Shown one piece after another: positions 11,580 through 20,695 of a stretch of 64,000 nt of DNA. Source of the DNA: Megamerina dolium. Lineage: Eukaryota; Arthropoda; Insecta; Diptera; Megamerinidae. The notes beneath the pieces are model-generated. The model was not told the origin of the DNA. It saw only the letters and a list, made by a program, of their open reading frames with translations, and did not search any database. Positions within the stretch are counted from its first letter, which is position 1, and each line of letters begins with the position of its first letter. The translations under genes and the position numbers were made by a program. The stretch is from assembly GCA_963854835.1 (NCBI GenBank), contig OY978528.1:35633335-35697334 (forward strand), given 5' to 3'.

Positions 11580-11611
11580 CGGAGAAGGAGCATAAGACAA
11601 AGAGTCTTCAG
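11580..11611 (-). repeat. 32-bp direct repeat, terminal copy
   Basis: Second copy of the 11155-11186 sequence. Its last two bases overlap the target duplication, so it forms the exact 5' end of Jockey-C. Confidence 0.9.
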
Positions 11612-11619
11612 ATTTACTT
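11610..11619. repeat. target-site duplication (5' side) of Jockey-C
   Basis: AGATTTACTT, identical to 7001-7010. Confidence 0.75.
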
Positions 11620-12619
<1,000 letters not shown>

Positions 12620-12849
12620 ATATAAAATAAGAAATCTACAATAAATTGTTTTAGAAATTTTCAATAGATTCTCCTTGCTAAATTTTAATGCATAGTAATT
12701 TTTGTTGCTTTAGAGTCGATCGTATGTCTTCTAAATTTAGACCAATATCTAAACAACATTTGTACATAAAAGAGTAGTGTATTGTAATTTAATGTATTGT
12801 TGAGATATGAAACTGCTGTGCCATAAAATATCTATTATACAACCCTCTT

Positions 12850-13600
12850 CTGGTATTGGCTATGCCTATAAATTCTCATCCAGTCCCACTACTCTTAAAA
12901 ATACTAGAATATTAGCTGGATTTAACGCTGTTAGATTCCTGGTATCAAATATGATCGCAGGTGTTTGCGCCTGCTGTGCATCAGTGCTCCACAGTTACCA
13001 AATATGTGCTCTGGCGACGCAGTTTCTTTATCGCAAAATCTGCACAATGAACTTGATAAAAATGAACTTGATACTATTGCTAAAATAGCTAAAATGTCCC
13101 TTAAGCCTACAGTGACTGGACAAAAGACCGGTTAATATTCTAGATCTGTTCATGGACAAACAAATCTTTTGCAGTTATAATTGCCCTATAGTAGTTTGGA
13201 TTGTCGTAGAGGCTCCTTTTCTGGCGAGTTCGTCTGCTAGTTCATTACCCTGAATTCCTATGTGTCCAGGGACCTAGCAGGTACTGAATTGGTTGTTCTT
13301 CCCCAGTTGATTTAGTTTCTGTAGACAGTCCATAATAACTTGGAGTCCACCTCATATAAGCTGTGTGCTCGAAGGGTAGGTTGGCTATCCGATAGTATGG
13401 ATAGCCAACCATTTTTCTGTTTTTGCATTTTCTTTTTCGATTAAACTGCGCACTTCTATCGTTTTGAGTAATTGATTCTAGATTTGTATGCCCCCGCCTC
13501 AGTGCCACTTTCGGTGTTTGACTCGTCAGTGTACCAATTATTTGTGTGCTCCTTATTCAGCTCGATTTGAAATTGGGACCTCAGCCCAATTTATGAACTA
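12850..13600 (-). pseudogene. LINE ORF2 C-terminal fragment (RNase H end + Cys/His tail)
   Basis: On the minus strand, LGPWTHRNSG at 13245-13290 corresponds to the 'VPGHxxIxGNExAD' end of a LINE RNase H domain, and the next frame gives NELADELARKGAST-like sequence near 13195-13240. Further on, LTGLLSSHCRLKGH (about 13080-13130) and CRFCDKETASPEHI...C..L (about 12970-13045) are the zinc-binding C-terminal segment of I/LOA/R1-type LINEs. Several stops and frameshifts. RT and endonuclease are absent, so only the 3' part of an element is present. Confidence 0.65.
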
Positions 13601-14106
13601 CGGTACTAAGGCTCAGTACAGTATTCCTTTGAATTAAGAAAATATAATAATGATTGTTTTATATATCAGCTGATATGCATTATGTATTTTAAAAAGTAAG
13701 AATGTGGTTAAAATAAAAATAAAAGTAGTTAGTAAAAAATTAGAGCGGAAAGATAAAAACAACTGTATTTTAAATTTTAATTACCATATTCATTAGTACT
13801 ATGTATTTGAGTTTTTATTAGTATTAGTATTAAATATTATTTTAAAAGAGTTGTCATAAAATGTTATTCAATATCATGATGACAATTCAGGTCGTTATGC
13901 TGATGACTAGCATTTAAGTGCAGATACATTTCCGATTGCCAAAAGATAAAAGATAACTAATAATGAAAAGGTCGTTGGTTTGGAAATTTTAAAGGAACAT
14001 ATACAATAACATAATATATGATATTCTAAAAAGTGATAAATGATAATTGCTAATTTGCTGTATTGGCGAATAATATTGTATAAATGAATTGAAAATAAAA
14101 AATCTC
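13601..14106. other. non-coding stretch
   Basis: AT-rich, no feature recognised. Confidence 0.5.
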
Positions 14107-15137
14107 CTTACAGTCGGCTGGGGCCGACCAAACTATACCCTGCATATGTAGATTTATATATAAAAAGTTTACTCGAATATCCAACTTTTCTTTTATTTCC
14201 ACTTTTCGAGAAACAATTTTTGCATATACTACTAATTTACACCCGAAATATGATTGACTTTGACGAAGTAAAAGGATTTTAAGATAATTCCGAGGCTTAG
14301 TATGGGAGCTATATAAAAAGTGGGCGTGGCTTACCACTTTCTAGTAAATCCAATTAATTTTTCAATGTTAATCCACACCTTAAATTTGGTGTCCTACGTT
14401 GAATAGTTTCTAAGTTATGGTGGTTAACATTTTTGTTTAATTTCCTCAACTTTGTATGGGAGCCCCAATAAGAAGTGGGCGTGGCACTCTGATTTTCTGC
14501 CAGATTATTTCCGAATACGATATTAATTTAAGTGTCAATTATGGTTATTCTAAACACAAGATTGCCGAAGTTACAGCTGTTTTAATTTAAAAGAAGTACA
14601 GACACTTTGTATGAGAGCTACGCTCAACCACTTTTGGCGAGGTTATATAGTAGTATAATATAAGTCTATGTGCCAAATATTGTTGTCCCAAGTGGTATAT
14701 TATGTGAGTTATAGCAAGTTAAAGATTTTGAAAATTTCGAGGTTAGTCGCTTTGAATGCTTGGTGTGGGCGTGGTTATTGACCGATCATGCCCAATATCA
14801 ATCCCCTCCGTACCCTTGGAGCATAGATTACTTATGCCAAATAGCTCAATATTTACTCAAGTTATCGTGCGAACCAGCCAGGTGACGGACAGACGGACGG
14901 ACGGACATCGTTAAATCGAAAATTTAATCGACGCTGATCACGAATATATATCTATGTCTATATCTCCGGAGATTCCTTCAAGTGGACACGGACGGACGGA
15001 CATCTTTAAATTGAAAATTTAATCGACGCTGATCACGAATATATATCTATGTCTATATCTCCGGAAATTCCTTCAAGTGGACACAAACATCTGACCGAAA
15101 TGAATATACCTTGCATATTGCATTATGCAGGGTATAA
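14107..15137 (-). repeat. unclassified ~1-kb dispersed repeat, copy 2
   Basis: Inverted relative to copy 1 and the most complete copy: read on the minus strand it begins TATACCCTGCATAATGCAAT and ends CATATGCAGGGTATAGTTTG followed by GTCGGCCCCAGCCGAC, a perfect 6-bp-stem hairpin, then TGTAAGG. The two ends thus carry ACCCTGCATA and TATGCAGGGT as an inverted pair. Internal blocks match copies 1 and 3. No coding potential. A 3' hairpin is reminiscent of rolling-circle elements, but no CTRR terminus was found, so I leave it unclassified. Confidence 0.75.
14891..15086. repeat. 95-bp tandem duplication inside repeat copy 2
   Basis: The stretch GGACGGACATCGTTAAATCG through CCTTCAAGTGGACAC occurs twice in tandem, offset by 95 bases, with a few differences. 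Copies 1 and 3 have the unit once. Confidence 0.85.
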
Positions 15138-15347
15138 AAATGAATGAATTATAATACGTAGTAATGATGCTAGCGGATATTAATTTTACCGAAAGACATG
15201 TTTTATATCTGAAGAAATACACTCACATCATCATCTTTCTTTTTACTATAAAAATCCATTCCGGAAAATTCGATGTCAAATATGTAACTCGCTCCGTTCG
15301 GCTAGTCACTGAAAAATTCGATGAAACTTTGAAACTGATGGAATAAG

Positions 15348-16007
15348 ACTGGTAAACAAGCTGTTAACTATGAAACAGTTTGGAATTATTTAAATATAGC
15401 AGGTTACGCAAAGACGCTTGATATTTGGATGCCACATCAATTAACGGAAAGAAATTTGATTGACCGAATTATCATAAGCGAAACGCTACTGGAACACAAC
15501 GAAATCGAACCAATTTTAAAGCGAATCATTACAAGCGATGAAAAATGAATTGAATACGAGAATATCCAAATATGCAAACGATTATAGTCGAAGGCCGGTG
15601 GCCCTTCACAAACGACTTCAAAGCTTGATTTGACAGCAAACAAGGTTATGTTGAGTGTTTGGTGGAATTGGAAGGGAACAGACCGCTTGAATGAATCATT
15701 CAAGGAAAAGAGACGAGATTTGGCCAAGAGAGTTACGTTCCATCTTTACATCTTTGCAGACTCGGAACAAATTGACGGAACTCGGTTGGAAAGTTTTGAT
15801 GCATCCACCTTATAGCCCGGACCTTGCACGGTCTGACTAACATTTGGTTTGGTCTCTGTAAAATTGGCCGAACGAAGAGCCGCTGAAAATCACTTGGCCA
15901 AGTTTTTCATCGATAAACCACAGCAGTTCTACACCGATGGAATTATGATTTTACCCAAAAAAATAGCAAAGGTCATAGATAATAATGGCCAAGATGTATT
16001 TGATTAA
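15348..16007 (+). pseudogene. mariner transposase relic
   Basis: Plus-strand frames give TVWNYLNIAGYAKTLDIWMP, HQLTERNLIDRI, the first catalytic block ITSDEK (15530-15547) followed by a stop where Trp is expected, LTANKVMLSVWWNWKGT, KRRDLAKRVTFH, and after a frameshift MHPPYSPDLARSD (15795-15838), which holds the third catalytic Asp. The C-terminal block FFIDKPQQFYTDGIMILPKK ends near 16007. The 'HDNARPH' block with the second catalytic Asp is destroyed and the segment after WWNWKGT is shortened. Closest in style to irritans-type mariners. Terminal repeats were not found. Inactive. Confidence 0.8.
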
Positions 16008-17690
16008 AATTGATTTTCGATAAAGAAAATGTTTGTTCAAAAATATTCCAAAAAACCGCAAACACTTTTTAAATTTCCCAATATAGCGTTAGATTACTAA
16101 CAATAGCATTTTATTGAAGAATATTGAAAGAAGATATTGAAAGAATATGTTGAAAGCTTTAACTTTTGCCTCATTTACAATATAAATTTTTGGCTCTACA
16201 AGAAACACACTAAAAGAAATATTTATATTTTTATAATGTGACCACTTGAAATTGCTCTTCATCCGATAAAGAAATTGTAAAAGAGAGTGAGAAAGTGAGT
16301 GACAGGACAATTAATGTCGATTACTACAGCTTCTATAAAGTAGTTTTTTTTCCATTTCTGATTTTGTAATGATATCGGTATCATCATCATCATCGTCATG
16401 ATTATTATTGATATTATCCAAATGGAAAGATATTAAAAAGAGGTACTTAAAAGCGCAAAAATGCTATAAAACATGTGAGTAAAATGTATTAAAAATCATA
16501 AATATTCTTGTGCATTTAATATGAACCTTCAAGGAAAGTCAATAAATATCTAAATTATTGCACCACCAGTCAGTCGTTGGCTAAAAGCCAACATATAAAA
16601 TGTATGTACAGCTTTTTGTAGTAAGTACCAAGATGAATATTTTCATATCATTTTAGCCAAAAATAGTGAATATACTATGTACGTTACATTATTATTATTT
16701 AAATATGTATATGATGGTAGTAAGTATTGTATATAATGCTATACAGTACATATATGTAAATATTACGGGTACTAAGTATTATCACTCGCATATCTGTACA
16801 TTACGTTGGGTCAAATATTTCTGAAAAGAAATTAATAATTATTTCCGGATTTGGATTTTCTAGTTTTCAGTTTTGTACCCATTATCTTCTGTATTAGAGT
16901 CCGTCTAAGAGGTCGAGATCGGATGAGGAATAATTCGGGGCCGGCTATTGGCTTATTTGTTGATTTCTATACGATTTTACATTAATTTTATATAAGAGCA
17001 AAATGTAGGGGGGTCGGTTATCCCTTCACCGCTCTAGAAGCATATATGCATTGCAAAAGTAATGTAATGTGTTCTAAGATTTTATGTCCATGCGAAGAAA
17101 TCTAAATCTAGAATTCCCTTGCTTGAAATGATCTGAATTAAAAAAAAAATTTGTTTGGGTCAGTCTACTTAAACATTTGAGACCCAACTTACTGTACATG
17201 CAGTTGCAACTAATGGTATAAACTAAAAATTCATCACGTATTTTTGTATTCATACCTTCTATTATATTCGCATTTTATTATTATCTTTTCATTTTCATAT
17301 TACTTTATGTAGTTTGGTCAATGTTATAAAGCTTTTATTAAATTTACGTTTACATAGTCGTTTGTGTCATTTGACGTTTCTTGAAGATTGTAGAGTATTC
17401 CATAGTTTTACAAATGTGTGTGCAAATATTTCTGGTCGCATTGTCAATGTGCATACTAGGAATTTCATTAATTTAAATTTGTTATTATATTGCTTTTGCC
17501 GATTTGGAAGTAAATAGAGAGAGTATAATACCTGATTATGTGTCTGTGGGCATTATACAATATGTTACGTATGCACTCTAGCCATTTTCAAACTTAACAT
17601 ATTCTGAATATTCTGAATATTTTTTTAAAGTTAGACAGATTACCTGTTTTCTATAATGTGAATGAAAAGGGTGAGTTTCTTTTAGCGTTT
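16008..17690. other. non-coding stretch
   Basis: AT-rich DNA. The first ~75 bases may be the mariner 3' UTR. A short (CAT)n run lies near 16381-16400. No gene recognised. Confidence 0.5.
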
Positions 17691-17694
17691 CGAA

Positions 17695-18645
17695 GAAGCT
17701 GATGACTGCTGCTCCCACTACAATATTAAAATCGTGCATGGCGCCAACATGAACTCGAATCGCTATCTTGTTGCAGCTAGGATGCGAATACGTTTAAGTG
17801 TGGCAAGCAACAAACAAAGTCCCACACCGAGAAAGCTTAAAGGCAGTAAACTGCGATCACCAGAGATAGTAAATGCTTTTGCCACTCCATTATAGGTTCT
17901 GCATGTGCAGAACACTCCCCCACTTGATAATATATGCGCACAGTGGAAACATATATCCCACTCCATGACTACTGCTGCCGAGGACGTAAGCGGTTACTAC
18001 CGGTTTCTGAGGAATGACTGGTATGATCAGGAGTGTCGCGACGCTACCGCAGAGAAAGACGCGGCCTACAGAGAATCCCTGTGTGCAGGTGCTGTGCAAG
18101 CTATTAACGATCGGTGCAGAGAGAAAGGAGTGCGGAGAGACGTTTTTTCAGGCTCAAGAAGAGAAAGCTAGAAAGGCGCGAATGTAAGGAGATCGAGGTG
18201 TGTAGAGTGAGGAATGAGACTCGAAAATTCTTTGAGAGGATCATGCGCCTGAGTGGCGGTTTAAACCCTGGAGCCTCTTCCTGTGGTAATAAAAATTGGA
18301 ATCTGGTTAAAGATATCCAGAGTGTGCTGAGCACGTTGTTGAACGGCGACGCTTCCAACAATTCAGCCAGTGGAAAGGATTTTCCGAACACCCTAATCAC
18401 GGACGATGGTGTAGATGTTCCACCACCCAACCATACCGATGTAAGAGAGGCTATTTCTAGGCTGAAAGGCAATAAAGCTGCAAAGTGGTTATGGCCTGCT
18501 TGCCGAGTTGTTTAAGACCGGAGGCGGTGAGCTGCTCATCAGCATGCACCAGCTCATGAGCAGAATATGGTCGGATGAAAGATTGCCCGATGATCAGTGT
18601 ACATAAGAAAGGTGACCCCAAAATTTGCACTAACTACCGTGGTAG
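17695..18645 (+). pseudogene. RTE-like LINE ORF2, left part (outermost element of the nest)
   Basis: The frame starts in an endonuclease end block (VHGANMNSNRYLVAARMRIR, the 'SDHxLV' end of an APE domain), then KLRSPEIVNAFA, WKHISHSMTTAAEDV, NDWYDQECRDATAEKDAAYR, a basic RRFFRLKKRKLERRECKEIE segment, and the RT entrance VREAISRLKGNKAAK...PAELFKTGGGELLISMHQLM and CTNYRG (about 18640). One or two frameshifts (near 18160 and 18490) break it. It stops at the RT block after NYRG, where Jockey-A begins, and resumes at 30515. Typical of RTE-like LINEs widespread in flies. Confidence 0.8.
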
Positions 18646-18649
18646 TAGT

Positions 18650-19234
18650 TGGTGAAGTAACGGCAATAAAAAAATATGTTCCTAAACCACCACCAATATA
18701 AGTGCAAAATGTATATGCGTTTTATCAAAAGCCTTAAACTCACTTCGCAATTGCACTTATGTAATAAAAGCATTAAATAACAGTGAGATTAAGATTCAAC
18801 CTGCTGAATCATCTTATTACATATCAATTATAAAGCTATTGAAAGAGAAGAACAGAAAGGTTTTAATGTAATCCTAAGAAACATGCATTACTCCACAGAT
18901 GTTGAGGAAATCAAGAATGAACTTGCTGGGTTAGGTCATGAAGTCTTAAATACACATAATATCCTACAAAATGCTACCAAAAAACTACTATAGCTATTCT
19001 CAATAGAATTAAATACCAATACCAATACTAGAAACGGCCAAAAATATGGCCACACTAAACATTTTTGTACAAAAAACCCAGTTTCCGTGAAATGCGCTGG
19101 AAGCCACAAAAAATAAATTGTACTATACCCCAAAATAGCAATAATATTAAATGCGTATTATGCGGAGAAAAACACACAGCCAATTATAAAGGCTGTATGG
19201 TGTAAAAATCCTTAAATATTAAACGTTTCCCCAC
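18650..19234 (+). pseudogene. Jockey-A ORF1, segment 1
   Basis: Plus-strand frames give KPPPIYV-like sequence (18680-18710), a gag block shared with Jockey-B and -C, and CVLCGEKHTANYKGC (about 19153-19197), the last zinc knuckle. Many stops indicate an old copy. The reading enters KRFP at about 19221-19231 where the solo LTR interrupts it. The 5' end of this element was not located; it appears 5'-truncated at the junction with the RTE element. Confidence 0.7.
19230..19234. repeat. 5-bp target duplication, left of solo LTR
   Basis: CCCAC here and at 20319-20323. Removing the intervening DNA plus one copy rejoins the Jockey-A ORF1 frame without a stop across the junction. Confidence 0.7.
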
Positions 19235-20078
19235 TGTGTAGGTGAAAGAGATGCCGGTGAGCTCATACCTTGGTTGAGTTGGTGTTCTGTTTTTTCTGCT
19301 TCAATTACCGACTGCTTCTTGCTTTATGAGAAAATAAAGTTATTTTTAATAAATCGTTCTTTAATAATGAAATAATAATACAAAATAAATTATAAATATA
19401 AAAATCTACTTGTCGATGCGATGTTTTCGCTGTTGTTAATGTTTTCGGGTAACGTAATTTTTCGTCATCATCTTTTGCAATCTCGAACTATTGCTGTTGA
19501 TACCTGATGACAAATCTTGCTGTTGTTGTCGGTGATTTTCTTCTATTTTTTTCTGCTTTAGTTGTTGTTATTGATACGGTTGAGATGATGGTGCTACTGC
19601 TACTTGCCGATGTTGTTGTATTCGCAATGGCAAACTTTTGATTCATTTCTAAATTGCACCTTTCCCAATGCTTGTGTCGCACAGTCTACTGCAGCATGCT
19701 GCATTTCGTCGTTCATATCAGCATTTTTAATAACTGCTTTACTGTCATACATTTTGTTATATTTGTTGTTCGTTTATAATTTTCCGAATGGTTAAGCCTT
19801 TCGTTGGTGGCTAATACTATTATTCAAGATATATGTAAATCAAATCGGATTTATTTAATTATTTTCGTTATCGAGAGAAACCAATTTGAATTTTTATTGA
19901 GATGCACGTAAATTGCAAGATAATTGTTTTTCATGTACATTGCCTTGCACAAAAGAAAAAACACTCGAGATATATACTCGCGTTTATGTGTATTAATTAT
20001 TATAAAAAACACTACGGGATACAAATTTATAATTTAAATTATACTTTTAATTAGACTAGTATGTACTATAACGAGAGA

Positions 20079-20081
<3 letters not shown>

Positions 20082-20141
<60 letters not shown>
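20082..20141. repeat. (TA)n microsatellite within the LTR
   Basis: About 60 bases of TA dinucleotides. Confidence 0.95.
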
Positions 20142-20144
<3 letters not shown>

Positions 20145-20258
20145 AAAAGAAAAAAAGGCGCGCACTGTCCGTATCGTTCGGGAAAAAAATATATAAGAAG
20201 GAAAACAAGAACAAACGAACGACTGCTGACTGATCAAATCAGAGTTGCATTCGCCTTC

Positions 20259-20265
20259 TATAAAG
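20259..20265 (+). promoter_or_regulatory. candidate TATA box of the LTR
   Basis: TATAAAG, 53 bases before the LTR end and the only close match in its GC-richer right portion. Position relative to the real transcription start is unknown. Confidence 0.35.
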
Positions 20266-20318
20266 GTGGCACCAAAACCACCAGACAGTGCGCGCGACGT
20301 AATTTTCTGGCGTAGACA

Positions 20319-20323
20319 CCCAC
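20319..20323. repeat. 5-bp target duplication, right of solo LTR
   Basis: CCCAC, matching 19230-19234. Confidence 0.7.
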
Positions 20324-20535
20324 GTTAAGAGATATAGAACTTCCACCAACCACCAGCGGACAAGAGCAATTTCAATCACAACAAAATCCTAACAGTCAAA
20401 GCAAAGTAGATCAAAACCTAACGTACGCCCAAGCAACAGCTAATATAAATGAATTTGATACAGATAAAATCATGCCAAACACAAATTGGGATTTTATCGA
20501 ACTGAAAGACATGATGAAACAATTAATTTCACAAA
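20324..20535 (+). pseudogene. Jockey-A ORF1, segment 2 (C-terminal region)
   Basis: The frame resumes after the LTR and runs through PPTTSGQEQFQSQQNPNSQS, LTYAQATANINEF and ELKDMMKQLISQ, a polar C-terminal tail like that of the Jockey-B ORF1 (SYASVLKQN...LLQTLIQNMNQ). It is interrupted at 20536 by Jockey-B1 and its last residues continue at 23942. Confidence 0.7.
20526..20535. repeat. target-site duplication (left) of Jockey-B1
   Basis: ATTTCACAAA here and at 23932-23941. Confidence 0.8.
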
Positions 20536-20695
20536 TTTTTTTTTTTTTTTTTTTTGTTAGCTTATTTTTTTTTATTGAATCTTTCTTAAATACTTAGAAA
20601 CCAACAATAAGTATTCAAATCTTACAAACTAAATAAAACTATGTGATATCCCCTACGTTCCATCACAATTTGGTGAGTCGCGAGATGTAGCAATT

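Larger units (their letters stand above)
7011..11609 (-). mobile_element. Jockey-clade non-LTR retrotransposon, near full length (Jockey-C)
   Basis: A 4.6-kb element on the minus strand bounded by a 10-bp target duplication. In order from its 5' end (11609): a ~290-bp 5' UTR, ORF1 (zinc-knuckle gag-like protein), ORF2 (APE endonuclease + RT, no RNase H), a short 3' UTR and a short A tail at 7011-7017. That order and the absence of RNase H are those of the Jockey clade. Both ORFs are broken by frameshifts, so this copy is dead, but the preserved 5' end and duplication show it inserted full length. A 32-bp segment of ORF1 is repeated at the extreme 5' end. Confidence 0.9.
19235..20318. mobile_element. 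solo LTR of an LTR retrotransposon, 1084 bp
   Basis: Begins TGTGTAGGTG and ends GCGTAGACA, i.e. TG...CA termini, flanked by CCCAC duplications. It contains no coding sequence; an antisense poly-Ser/Thr frame (19488-19682) and a (TA)n tract (20082-20141) are the only open stretches. A TATAAAG element lies near the right side, as expected for an LTR promoter if the LTR is on the plus strand. No internal region or second LTR exists at this site, so it is the product of LTR-LTR recombination. The 5-bp duplication fits Gypsy, Copia or Pao types; the superfamily is not determined. Confidence 0.7.

Noticed and set aside
14107..15137. Helitron assignment for the 1-kb repeat
   Set aside because: A hairpin lies near one end, but no TC start, CTRR end or AT-flanked insertion could be shown.
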